This document shows positions 49,036 through 61,404 of a stretch of DNA of 64,000 nucleotides, piece by piece. Origin of the DNA: Proteles cristata cristata (taxonomy: Eukaryota; Chordata; Mammalia; Carnivora; Hyaenidae); contig JAESUZ010000469.1 in assembly GCA_017311185.1 (NCBI GenBank), positions 1 to 64,000 on the forward strand, read 5' to 3'. Positions within the stretch are counted from its first letter, which is position 1. The number at the start of each line of letters is the position of its first letter. The notes below the pieces were generated by a model. That model was not told the DNA's origin. It searched no databases and worked only from the letters and a program-made list of their open reading frames with translations. The translations under genes and the position numbers were made by a program.

Positions 49036-49449
49036 CAGAAAATGCGCGGCCGAGGACAGTCAGCTCCGGTTACATGGTCATTTGGTGTGTCCCATGGTCT
49101 GGTGCTAAGTGTCTACCAATATCAAGCCTAAAACCCTAGGAGAGGAGAGGTACTTTCTAAAGAAGATGTGGCTCTGCTAAATCCCAGATGAACCTCAGAG
49201 AATGTTCTTCTGTCAAGCTCCAAAGAGAAACTGGAGAGCGCAGGATCACATAAAACCCCCGTGGCTGCAACACCACAGGGCCGGTGGTGGATCCACCTAC
49301 CTTCTAGCACCAGCAGGAGAACCTTCTCTTGCTCTTGCACGTTGGCTGGGATGTGGTAAACCTAGTGGCATTGCACACCCCGTTGTGACACGTTTGTCGG
49401 ATTTACAAACCCTGAGAAAGCCTGGTGTCTCCTTCTTTCTGCAGGGGCA

Positions 49450-49665
49450 TGAAAGTGAGATAATTTGCTTCTTCTTCTTTTTTTTTAATAGTTTATTGTC
49501 AAGTTGGTTTCCATATACCACCCAGTGTTCATCCCCACAAGTGCCTTCCTCCGTGCGATCACCCCCTTCCCCTCTCCCTGCCCACATCAGTCCTCAGTTT
49601 GTTCTCAACATTCAAGAGTCTATCATGGTTTGCCTCCCTCCTGAGACAATTTGCTCTACATTTGA
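49450..49665 (-). mobile_element. Short L1 3'-end insertion (right copy)
   Basis: Same insertion and flanks as at 438-656, with a few differences (GAGATAATTTGCTTCT on the left). It was therefore present before the block duplicated. Confidence 0.75.
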
Positions 49666-51398
49666 GGGATACGCTGATGTTCCCCCAAGTGACTGGAGCC
49701 CTAGAAATTGTCATATAATGGTAGGAACCTTGGTTTTCATGAGACTTATGGTCTACTTCCTGGTGCTGTGCTGTGGGTCAGGGATCCAGGGTACCTGCTT
49801 CCTCCTTCTCACTTGGTCACGTCACATGATGGAACGCCCGTGGGAGATCCGCATGGTGGCAGACGGACTGAAGGTCAAGCCGAGCAGCACATGGTGCCCG
49901 CTTCGCTGAGTGCCCACAGCCGGACGCAGTCTGAGCGGGCTCCCCAGGACGCTGGCCCATTGGGCAGCTCTGAGCAGGTTGTCTGCGGAGACAATGACAC
50001 TCAGCTTCAGGGGAGCTGACATGGGGGCTGGGTGGGCTCCCGTCCACGCCCTGGTGAGGGTCAAATGTTTCCTTGTTTCCAGCAACAGTTACGGCACAGC
50101 CACCACGAAGCCCCTCTGTCGGAGGGACAGGTGATGTGGCCGAGAACGGGTGGCGTTTCTGTCCTCAGACTGCCTACAGTCCAGTGATGGAGAAAAGACA
50201 TGGAAAGTAAGGATGTCCCCCCGCACAAGCAGCATTTGTGAACAGCACAGGGACCGAGAATGGAAGGGAAGAGAAAGCAGGAGAGAGATCCTCATATAAA
50301 CTCATTTTGTTTGCTTTTTGCGGAAGAAAAAAAGGAAGCAGAAACTTTACACACTTGAAGAGACGCTCCCAGAGGGGGGTCGACCAGAACCCACCATGCG
50401 GTCTATCCCATTACCCCATGCATGTGGAAGTTGGGAAGGGAGGAAGACGGCAGAGGGAATAGAGGTGCCAGAGACCCCAAGGCCCTGTCCCCTCCATCCC
50501 GGATAGGGAAGCAGGAGGAGGAAATGAGATCAGCTGAGAAGTGGAGGGAACATCTCAGGCTCATCCACCCAGATTTTGTCCCCTGCATCACGGAGCCCCT
50601 CACTTCCCTTCCTGTCACCCTGTATCCTGGACGGTCAGAGCTGGACCCCTCGGAGGCCACCTGTCCACTGCCTTTTCAGGGACTTGGCGCCCCCAATGTC
50701 CCCAAGCCTTCCTCCCCGGCCTCTGGCTCCAGGCAAATGGACAGCCGTGATAGAGCTGGACTCCGGCTGTCGGGTCCATGTTGGAGCCTGTGTGTCCACC
50801 TCTCTCCCCTCTCACTGCTGTGGCCCTTTAACTGTTTTCACAGCGTTCTCTAAACCACTCACAACAGGAACACCCTCCCGGAAGCACCACTGACACCATC
50901 TGCTCCATTCTTCTTGTCCGGGAGCTGAGCAGGCACAGGAAGGGCAGGACTGTCCACTCATGACCTCGAGGCTCCCTCCCTTCCCCCTCCTCCCACACCA
51001 TCCGGTTCTGGGGCCTGATTTTCATGCGCATTGAGGCCCCGCTGGGACACAGAGTCCCCCAGGAGTCCCGTCAGGCGGGGTGGACGCCTGGGAGGACAAG
51101 GGGAATGTGACTGTCCCTGGGACGGTCAGTCAGAGTGGGTGCCAGGCAGGAGGAAAAGGGGGGCAGAGAGGCTCTCAGGAATGTCAGCCGCCGGGAGACC
51201 AAAGCCCCGAGTGCAGAGCAGGGAGAGCGGTTTGTGTGGGGCCTTCGGTGTGGGCGCCAGGGTGGGGGAGGCACAGGAAAGGCAGAGGATGGGGGGGGCG
51301 CCACAGCCTGGGACGAGGACGGGCAGCTGCACACGAGGCTGGGGGTCACCTCCCTCTGCAGCCTCCCTTCCCTGTTGGCCCCATAGAGCTGTATTCAC

Positions 51399-51404
51399 AA
51401 TAAA
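51399..51404 (+). terminator. AATAAA polyadenylation signal candidate (right copy)
   Basis: Same element as at 2016. The matching upstream exon candidate has lost its acceptor. Confidence 0.25.
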
Positions 51405-51589
51405 ATGATGGAAACAGATATTCCGTCGGTATTATTCAGGATTCTCCAGGGAATCTGCCGGAGGCTGGCTCTGGCCGGTCCAGGGGTCCCTGAAGGATGG
51501 AAAGTGTCGGCGAGGAGGGAGTGAGGGAGCCCCAAGATTCTTTCTGATCACCAGGCAGGCATCTCTGTGCTGTCTGTTTTGGTGTCTTT

Positions 51590-52900
51590 ATTTATAGGTC
51601 AACTGTTAACATCACATCAGAAAAAGGAATTTCTCCAATGGATAGTTCTCTGTGATAAGATGTTTTTGGAAAATGTACAGAACAGATTTCACAGAAATAT
51701 TCTTGCAGAACTGCCCCAATTATAGTAGGTTGAGTAACTAAGAAAATGACAGGATGTTCACATTATAGTAACAGTAAGATTAAGTCATAGGCTTGTAGAT
51801 ACTCTTATCCATCCTCATCACAGCTGCAGGGTAAGGGAAGGTGTTTGTGGAATGTAGGCCTCAGGGAAGGGGCTGCTGGACATCACCAGTTAGCAAACGG
51901 ATATGTGGTAACTTATGTTGGCCCTTATCTGTTCCTTTTCTCTAAGTTAGGCTCTTTGTCTGCAGGCAAGACTTGATTGTCCAGTTATATTCCTTATGGA
52001 ATGGGAGAGCCCACCATACCTTTAAAGAGTTTAGCTCATTTCTAATACATAGGATAGCCCCTTCGAGTGCATTGACCTTGTGTCTAGTTTTTTGTCTATG
52101 GTTTCTTGAATAGCTAGGGCATGAGAGACATTTTTGGTTAGTTGATTTACATGAAGCTGTATGAACCTCTTGGACTAATGCAATGGTAGAAACAGAATTG
52201 TACGTGGAAAGGTCAATCTTTCATATAAGGGTCATTACCCTGTTCATAGCTCAAGGGCAAGTATGGAGGGAAACATGACCTGCCGGGTACATGATGTCTG
52301 TTCCCATAATCATAAAGGGAGTTGTTTCCACAATAAGTTCCTTCACAAGATGCAATCATCATACCAGGGCCCGAATAAGGGGACAAGGCACTCTGATGTT
52401 GATCAACAAGGTACCTTGGGGGTCGGTGGTCAAGCAAAAATAACTGAGTGGGGGTGGATATTGGTCATCATCTGATGGCAAGAGATTGTGCAAACTTGTT
52501 TTAACCTCACCAAGAGCTTTCTCGACTAGTGGGCTCAGAATGGCTCCCAACAGGAAACCGGGTTGAAGGGATGGTTACAGATCTAGACAGATGTCTGTAA
52601 GGGTTTGGCTCACATTCTTCTAGAGGCTGGCAGGACTAGGGTCCACAGGGTTGGGGGCTGGGTGGAGACAAGGGCAGTTCTGCTGCTGGGGTTCAAGTCC
52701 AAATGTCACCAGGCTGGACCCACAGGGAGGAGCCATTGCTGCAGGCCCACTACCCTCTCCCTCTGCTACAGAAGTCTTTCTTCCTCAGGGGAGGGCAGAC
52801 TTTGCACTATTCCAGTCTTCCACTGATTAGGTGTGGCTCACTCACATTGTGAAGGGAGTCTGCTTTACTCAGAGTTTATCCATCCAACATCTTCTCATGG
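51590..52900 (-). mobile_element. Probable env-like relic (right copy)
   Basis: Duplicate of 2.2-3.5 kb, equally interrupted. It lacks the purine-rich ~80-nt stretch seen near 2.67-2.74 kb. Confidence 0.4.
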
Positions 52901-54689
52901 AAATATCCAGAATAATATCTTACCTCAATTCTTGACACCACAGCCCAGGTAGGTGACAAATAAAATAAGCCACTGGATCATACAAACACTAATCCAAAGA
53001 AAGGTAGAAGGGCTAAATGATATCAGAAGAAGTAGACCTCAGAGCCTGGGAAGTTACCAGGGATCCAGAAGAACAGCAGACGATAATGGAAGGTCAATGC
53101 AGCAGGAAGTGAGAAGAACCCTGAATGTGCCCCCACCTGACAACAGGGCAGCAGACACGTGGCAGAGCCGGACAGACTGAGGGGGGACAGAGGGCTCCAC
53201 CGCCACCATCAGAGCCAATCACCCCTGTCCCACAGTGCGGCGAGTGGCTGGGAAATCAGAAGACGATGGAGCAGTAAACAGACCCAGAGCGACCTTGACC
53301 TAGCTGATGCTCGGAGACCGCTCAGCCCTACCAACAGACTACGTCCTGTCCTGGGCCACCACACAGACGCCAACGGCTTTTCACGTACTCAAGTAATAGA
53401 CTTTCTCTGACTGTAGTAGGACTAGAGTAGAATTTAGTAACAGAAAGATAACAGGACATTTCCAAACACTTAGCCATGAAACGAAACGAGTCTTCATAAC
53501 CCACATGAGGAAGAGGGGGTCTGAATGGAAATATTTAAACATGTGAAGGGAATGGAAATGAAAATACAAGATATGAAAACGTGTGAAAAGAAGCTAACGA
53601 GGTGCTGTAAGGAAATATATGTGACTAAAGGATATTGTACAAACGAGAAAGTGCTCCAAATCGATAATTTAGACATTTATCTTATGAGTCTATAAAAATA
53701 AGAGCAAGTGGAAGAAATGAAATAAGAAAAAGGGAAGTAGAGAAAATGAAACTGACAAATATAATAAAACGTATTTACAAAAACCCAACATCTAATAGAA
53801 CTGTTAATGGAGGAAAACGGATCACTTTCTCCTTAATGTCGAGAAGGAGCCAGCGATGCTGTGCTCACCACTGCTGTGCAGCATCTCAGGGGAGCCTAAC
53901 CACATGCAATAAGACAGAAAAAATAAATAAAATGAGATGTAGATTGGAAAGGGAAGATGAACACCAGTCTTCGTATAGACGTTATTTATATGTTTGTCTG
54001 TAGATTCCCAGGAATCTACAGAAAATTCCCTGGACTAGTAAGTGAGTTTGCCAAGATTGGAAGGCAGAGGCCACCAGGAAGGGAAGTGACATGTCACCAT
54101 AACAGTAGGATCTAACACACAGGTAACAGCTTGTCGTCCAGGCCCTGGGGAGGGCAGGGACACTCTGAGCCGGTCTGCAGGGAAGGCGGGTCATCCAGTC
54201 GGGCTCAACAAAGTGGATTAAGGGTGGGGTAGGTCCTTGGTGCCAGGGGGCTCTGTGAGGCTAGGGGGTGGCGCTGTGGTCTTGTGTACTCACCTCCAGA
54301 CTTCACGTCCCTGACTGGTCTAAGCTAAAAATAGGAATCATTTCAGACTTCATTTGGGGTATTCTCTCACTGGTTGTGGGCAGTGAGGTTACTCACCCCT
54401 CCATCAGCTGCTGTGGTTCACGCAGGCCAGCGTACCCTGCTCCCCGACCACCCGCAGGGGTGAGGTTATAGGACCCTGGAGCACAAGGGGCTTGTTTCAG
54501 AGCATTTACTGCACAGGTCAGACACAGCCCTGCTCTGCCCCTCGCCAGATGCTGGCCCTGTTCTCAAACACTAAGATTCCTACTCTTAGTGGCAATCTGG
54601 ATGTTTCTGGGAGACTTAGCTCTGCTACACACAATAGCTGCTCAGCTGGAGGCTGGTGTGTGTGCTCCTTTACAGAAGTTGAGGCTTCC

Positions 54690-55672
54690 TGCTTTCCTCT
54701 GATCATGGGGCATCGAGTTGCTCCTGGTAGGGAGCTGGGGAGATGGACAGGCAGGGACCCTGGGGACCCACTTCTGTCGTGCTTGGATTACGAGTTCCAG
54801 CAAGTAGTCGGTGACTCCGGTCCCATGGGGGTGAAGGTGGGAGAGACGGAGCACAGAGGGTTTGTGCATCCAGGAGGTGACCTTAGGCTCAGGGAAATGC
54901 TCCAACCTCTCCCCCAAACGGAACATGAAGCTTCGTGGCCTGATGACACAGGGAATAATTGCTTCTCTTTCCCTCCCACGGGAGCTGAGCTCCTGCTCTT
55001 TCTCGCCTGGCCCTGGATTCCAAGAAGGGAAGCTGGGCTGGGAGGGCAGGGAAGAGGGGGGAGGACACAGGGCAGGGGTGAGGAGAGGGAGACGTCCCCC
55101 CACCCCCAACAGGTGGGAAGGAGAGCCGAAACCATATGTGCCGACCCAGGGCTTCGTCCGGTTTCCTCCTGAGTAAGTGGTAGAAACTAAGTCTTCAGCG
55201 TCTCCATCTTTCCTCTTGCAAGTGTGACAACAACCTAAACTGGTGGCAGCTGAGGCGCTGGGCACAGGCCTGAGGCCTCGGGGGCACCGGGCCTGGGGCC
55301 CTGAGCAGGGAGCAAGGAGTCCAGAGCGTGGCCCATCTCCTGAGACCCAGCACCAGCTGTGGGTGGAGGTGGCAGCTATCGCGTGCGGGTCACCTCCTGG
55401 GGCTCTAGGGGTCCCCGTGAGGTGGGGCCCAGGTGCGGGATCAGGAGTCCGTAGGGGGAGCACGAGAGCGGGTGCCGGCTGCAGGGAAGGAGCCGGCAGG
55501 GTCCGCGGGAGGAGCAGGGGCGGGGAGACCACAGCCTGCAGGTCCCCAGAGAAGGGGCCTTGGCGTGGAGGGAAAGGTCCTACTGAGACCCGAGGACTGC
55601 AGCGTCCCCCACGGGGGCAGGAGACACGGACGCAGAGGCCGGCGAGCGGCCAGTTAAAAGTTCACTGGTAGA
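54690..55672. other. 0.97-kb GC-rich block present only in unit D
   Basis: Unit A goes directly from GTGTGTGCTCCTTT to the following GCTGTCAGTTACC (about 5345). Here 0.97 kb intervenes. A 296-codon antisense frame in it has no recognisable domain and low-complexity proline-rich content. Confidence 0.6.
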
Positions 55673-56426
55673 ATGGGACACTGTCAGTTACCAGCTTCTG
55701 CTCTTTCCCTGAGAAACAGGAGGCTGGGCCAGGAGGCAGCACACCGGGAAGGGAGGGGGTCCCGGGCCCGGGAGAGCAGACGGGGGCCTGGGACACGGGC
55801 CCTGGGGCTGCACCCCGGCTGGGGAGCTGCTCGGGCGGCCTCGAGCGCTGCCTTTCTGGTCTCCTGCGTCTCGTCCGTAGAGTGGGCACAAGGGTCCCAG
55901 CTCACGAGCGTCTATGAGGACGCGGGGCGTGAGGGACGTGAGAACGACGAGGTCCGTCCCTGTCCCGGAGCCGCAGCTCAGCAAGCCCTGCGGGTCCCAG
56001 CACTATGTAAACAGCTCTCGAGCACATACTAACTGTGGGAGGTGGTGACCTGGTGGAGGCTGGACGGTGTGAATTCCATGTGTCATTCCATGGGAGTGAC
56101 TGTGTCCCAGAGGCTGAGGGCTCTGACAGGCAGAATCATGTGGTCCATGGGGGGGCAAGGGGCCCGTGCAGGGAGGCCAAGGAGCAGATGCTGAGCTGGA
56201 CTAGACACAGGTTTGGATAGATTTGCATACGCAGTTCCCCCCCTCGATCTACCTTGACGTGTGTCTTCTGGTGAACTTGTGCATAAGGAGTTTGAGTAGA
56301 AATCACAGATGTCGGCTAAATCCGTCCCTGCTCAGAGCAGTCAGAGGTGGAGGGGCAGAACCAGGGTGCAGCTTCCACACTCACAACTGAGGTGTCGCCA
56401 GAGGCTGGATTCCCTGCTTCTTCCAA

Positions 56427-59400
56427 TTAAATCTCCGTCCTGACCTGGCCTGGCGTGCGGACCTCAGTGTAGACATTGGTGAGAGACCTCATCTGTTCTC
56501 GATGTGGTTCCTCCGATCCCTGGAATGTGGACAGAGGGTTCCAGCCACAGCTGAGGGACAGAGAGACCCCAGAGGGACCCCACAGATGCCGTGCTGCTCA
56601 CATGACCTCCCCCCACAGAACCCAGCACTGCATGGACCCCGTGTTAATACTGCATGTCTGGAAGGGATACAAATACGAGGCCAGAAAGCGCAGATGAGTG
56701 GGTTTGACCAACTCACACCCATGCTCACAGGGACGGGGGGGACCCAGCCTCACCTTGTCCCTGCCGTCCCGGGACACCTGCATGGCTTCGTGGACGCCAC
56801 CACCATGGTCCCTGGGCTTCTCCTGCGACCCTGCGCCTGAGCCCCACACACATGGAGCTGAATCTGAGCCTTGGGAACCTTGCCCTCCCCCCACCATGAC
56901 CCCCACGGTGATGCCCACACCCACCAGCCTCCCAGGGGACATTCCCTGAGCAGCAAAATGCAGGGGAGGGAGCTGAGGGTCTATGAGGGAGGGAGGGGTG
57001 TGGGCAGGGGAAGGAGACGAGCACCTGCCTCTCCCAGTCTCCAAGCTCTTCCTCTCCCCACGTGAGCACCGCAGGTACAGCCCAGCTCCAAGGACCAGCA
57101 GCGCGACCCCAAGAGCCCCCAGGATGTTTCGAAGTAAAGACACAGTGGCCTGTCCGTGTGGACCTGTTTCTCCCTCTCAGAGACGGTGAAGAAGGATGAG
57201 ACAAGGGACAAGGTCAGACGCCCATTGCCAGGCACGTGGAGGCGTCTGAAGGGACGGGTCTCAGCTGGAGAGGGGGGACATGGCAGGTGCTTTCACCAAC
57301 CAGTTCTGAGCCCTGCTGGGGGCCGGGTGCTCAGAGGAACAGGACAGGGTCCCCGCGCTGGAGGAGCTCATCAGTGGGGGCGGGGCTGGGACATGCACAG
57401 GCAGCCACCAGGACCATGCGGTGCACTAGAGGTTTACACCAGGTACGCAGGCCTTCAGGGAGGGCTTCCCGGAGGAGGTGAGGGATGCACCGAGTCTTGA
57501 GGGAGGAGGGGATGTTACCAGATACTCAGGGGGGTGCAGACGATGGAAGGAGGGACAAGACCAGGAACGCCATGTCCAATCACCAGCCCTGGGGGCAGCC
57601 AGCACCCCTGCAGCAGGTGGAGGAGGACCCGGGCAGGGAGGAGTCAGGGAGGTGGATGAGCGGGAGGCAGGAGCCTCTTGCAGAGGGTCTGGTGTCGCTG
57701 AGGGATGGGCTCCTCGGGGACTCGGGGACGCTGATTCAGCAGGTCCCCAGCAGCAGGAGGAGGTGGGGTGTGGGGACGAGGCGGCACACAGGGGACACGG
57801 TCACTGTTCCCTCGGGGACACCCTGACTGGGAGCAAATGGCCCGAGGCCCATGTGGAACAGGAGGTCAGAGCAGGAGCAGCCGTGGCCCCGCCCCCGCTG
57901 TCCAGGCCCCACAAGACACTGACCCTTGGCCAAAGCAGCACCTCTCAGTGCTGGGCCCTGAGCTCCCCCTAGTGGAGGGAGACGTGAGGGCAGGTCAGCG
58001 GCAGCTCCCACAGGGCCCTGTGCCTAAGGGGCTGAGGGTCCTGGTCAAGGTCAGTGCGTGATGGACGTGAAGCCTGTAGAGATCTGTGTGGCCGAAAGGA
58101 CACACCCCGCGGGGCAGCTGCAGAGAAGGGTCCCTGGACGGGAGTGAGTGGGAAAGGAGACTCTGGACGTGGAAGGTCTGGCGGCAGAGGGAACAGCATG
58201 ACCAGGACCCGGGGCTGAGGAGAGCAGGACACATCCGGGAACCCAGGCGAGCACGTGGGGGGGACGTGTGTCCCTGAGACCAGAACCGGGCACAGGATCC
58301 CCGAGCCCTGAGCCCTAGAGGCAGCGGCTGGGGAGCCTCCCTCAGCTGCCACACACCACTGACTCACCCCTACTCGCTTTCCATAAACCTCCCGGGACTC
58401 ACAAGGACTGAGGGATGAGGGAGGGGAGAGGTATGTGAGGGGGGCTGCCTGGAGAGGCAGGGGTGAGGGGTGCCGAGGAGCAGGATAAGACACCGAAATG
58501 CAGAAGCAAGTTGGATGCACCTGCCAGCCTCCTGGACGGGGTGACAGGGGGCAGGTGGTGACATGAACATGGGGGACAGGACACGGAACCCTCACCAGGG
58601 GGACCTGAGCCCCAGGAGTCCCCTCCCCTCAGGCAGGAACACTCACCGTGGACACACACTTCCCCGAGGTCCTGGGTGGCAGTTTTTTGGTCCACCGGGT
58701 TGCTGACCATACAGGTGACCCTGGGGCTGGACTGGCTCAGGGGCAGGGTCAGAGCCAGGGTCCAGGGGTTGGGGGCCAGTCCTAGGGCCTCCCTCTGCTC
58801 CAGCTCCCTGGGGAGGCCCTTGCTCTCCCAGGACACGCTCACGGCCCCTGTGGCTCCTGGGGTGTGGCACTCCAGGGTGACGTTGCACCAGTCTCGTGTG
58901 AGGGACAGAACCTTGGCCAGGACCTGGGGATGGAACACGGGCTCTGGGGCAGGAGGGACAAAGGACAGGGTGTCCCGTGAGTGGAGAGCATCACACTCCT
59001 GCTTCCTCATGCGGAATCTCACTGACGCCCTCTATCCTCCCCCGAAGGATGGTGAGTCCATGTACAGATAAGACAGAACTGATCTCAATGTAGTGTGTGA
59101 CTCTAGGACAGGAGATACTGGGTGCCTGGGAGGCTCAGTCAGTTAAGCGTTGGATTGCGTCTCAGGTCATGACATCATGGTTCTTGGGTTCGATCTCTGC
59201 CTTGGGCTCTGTGCTGACAACTAGCTCAGAGCCTGGAGCCTGTTTCACATTCTGTGTCTCCCTCTCTTTCTGACCCTCCCCTGCTCACGCTGCCTCTCTC
59301 TCTCTCTCTCTCTCTCTCCCTCTCTCCCTCTTCGAAATAAATAAAACATTATAAAACAAATTTAAGGACAGGAGATACTGTGTGAAGCCCCAGGTGAGTG

Positions 59401-61404
59401 AAGCTCAGTAAGAGTGAACATGTCTTAAAATCTCTCTGGAGTAAATACATATAGACCCCTCCTATCAGAACCCTTTTCTTCTAAGAAAGTGGGGTTTCCC
59501 CTAAAAGGAAGAGAAGACAAGGGGCGTCTTATGGGCACAATGAAGCATCTTACTTTGGCTCAGGTCATGATCTCGCACGTCGTGAGCTCAAGCCCCACGT
59601 CAGGGTCTGTGCTGACTGCTCACATCTTGGATCCTGCATCAGATTCTGTCTCCTTCTCTCTGCCCTTCCCCTGCTCATGCTCCTTCTGTCTGTCTGTCTC
59701 TCTCTCTGAAAACTACATAAATATTTAAAATAAAAAAACATTTTTGAAGACAAAGAAGAACAGTATGGAAAGATCGGTCCTGTTCTGGCCTGGGCTCCTT
59801 TCTCCTCCGCTCAAATGGTGGCCGGGACCTCATGGCCCGAGGTGCACAACTTCCACCTGGCAGCTCTGGTGCCTTGAGAACGGTCCCCAGCCCCCAGCAG
59901 AGAGGCCACTATGGGAAACGCAGTGGGGACCCAAGGAATGGACACCCTGAGCTCATTTAGAACGTGCATAAACTTGCCGTCCACGTGGAAGACAAGGGAC
60001 AGATTGACGGGCAGTGTGGGGATCTCAGGGACCTGAGGCTGCAGGAGCCGCTCTCCCCGAAGCAGGATGTCTCCCTCCACAGGGGGGTCAGAGACAGAGA
60101 CAGAGGGAGGTGCTGACTGCGTGTCTGAGGAAGGGCCGCCCTGTGAGCATCTCCTGCATCCCTGGAGGTTCAGAGCTGCACCGGGGAGTTTGGGAGTGGG
60201 GGTGGCCCCAGGCTCAGCAGAGGAGGAGGCACAGGGTGGTCAGGACACCATGTGGGTTGTGTATGTGACTGGTGAACAGTGTCCCCAAAGATGACCACGT
60301 GCTACCCCTCAGAAACCGCACGTGTCTTAGGGTCCATGGCAAAGGGGAACTGAGACCGCGAAACACCTGACCCTAAGCTAGTGAAGGTCTGAACACCCAG
60401 ACATGAGCGGTGGGATCACAGGGTCCTCACAGCTGGATGGAGGAGGGGAGGGGGAAGAGGGATGCAGGACCAGAAGGACTCAGGCCTCGAGGACCGGCTT
60501 GGAAGGTGGAGGGAGAAACCAGCTGTCAAGGGACGCGGCACCACTACAAGGTGGGAGAGGAAAGATGTGGATCCTTCCCTGGAGCCTCCAGAAAGGGACA
60601 CAGCCCTGCGGACACCTGACCCTCATCGCGGTGGCCCCGGGGCTGACCCTGCCTCACACACAGGTGCACATGGGGTTGAGGCTGCGCTAAGACACCTGTG
60701 GGTCCATCTGTGACAGCAGCAACAGCCGCCAACACACCAGTTAAGGACACGTGTCCCTTGAGCACAGTAAGGGTTCCTGCAAAACCCCACCTCCCCACGT
60801 GTCCCTTCTCTGTCCTGAAGCACCGAGGGATCCACCCCTGCTGGGAGTCTCAGCCCCGCCTCCACTCGTGCTGAACACGCTGCTTCTGATTTCAGGGGAG
60901 AAGCAGAGCCTGAAGTCTGGGGTCTGGAAGGGATCCTGCAAGGGGCCCATGGACACTCCCAGGGACCAAAGCAGGGGGTAAGCCTGTCCTGGGGGAGGGG
61001 CCACCACGTACCGTAGACACTGAGGTGGAAATACTGGGCATTTTCTATCCCTGTGCTGAAGGAGCATCGAGCTCGGTAACTCCCACTGTCCTCGAGGGTC
61101 AGCTTGTCAATCCTCAGGGTCGTTGTGTTGAGCACATGGAGCCTCTCCTTGAACTTGTCCTGGGGGTTGACCCGTTCTGGAACATCTACCCCAGGAGAGA
61201 CGTGCAGGAGGAGTATGTAGTTTGACTCGTTTTTAACGGCCCAAGAAATCTTCTCCAGCTTGGCTTCAGGAGGTACTTCTGGATGTCTGGTCACATGGAA
61301 CAACACAGAACCTCCTTGAGTCCCCTTCAGGGAAACTAGGTTTCTGGAATCCTCCACTCCAGATCCATGGGCCCCAGAACTCCTGACCCCTGTGCTGAAG
61401 GCAC
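56427..61404 (-). CDS. SLAM-family receptor, copy D (5' end beyond window)
   Basis: Third gene on the minus strand, without its signal-peptide exon, which should lie past 64000. CDS exons: 61012-61404 (V-set), 58647-58943 (C2-set), 57062-57163 (TM), 56754-56836 and 56427-56519 (tail). All five are open, have the same sizes as in B and keep their splice sites. The V domain reads GGSVLFHV, KNESNYILLL, LNTTT and EDSGSYRARC. The C2 domain has CNVTLECHTPG and SVSWES. The TM segment is the most diverged of the set (SLLRNILGALGVALLVLG). The first tail exon has VHEAMQVSRDGRDK (no tyrosine). The last has LTNVYTEV, where the ITSM Thr at -2 is replaced by Asn. The gene sits in a second copy of the same 12-kb block that carries copy A. 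Whether it has a usable exon 1 cannot be seen here. Confidence 0.8.
59121..59364 (+). mobile_element. Carnivore SINE only in D
   Basis: Perfect 16-nt target-site duplication AGGACAGGAGATACTG at 59105-59120 and 59365-59380. Contains a (TC)n tract. No counterpart in A, B or C. Confidence 0.95.
59521..59745 (+). mobile_element. Carnivore SINE shared by C and D
   Basis: GGGGCGTCTTATGGGCACAA start. GAAGACAA flanks both ends. Same insertion as at 39896. Confidence 0.85.

Noticed and set aside
54642..55532. 296-codon minus-strand frame
   Set aside because: Low-complexity proline/serine-rich translation in a GC-rich block present only in one unit. No recognisable motif.
59290..59332. (TC)n tract as regulatory element
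   Set aside because: Part of the SINE tail region; same tract occurs in other SINE copies.
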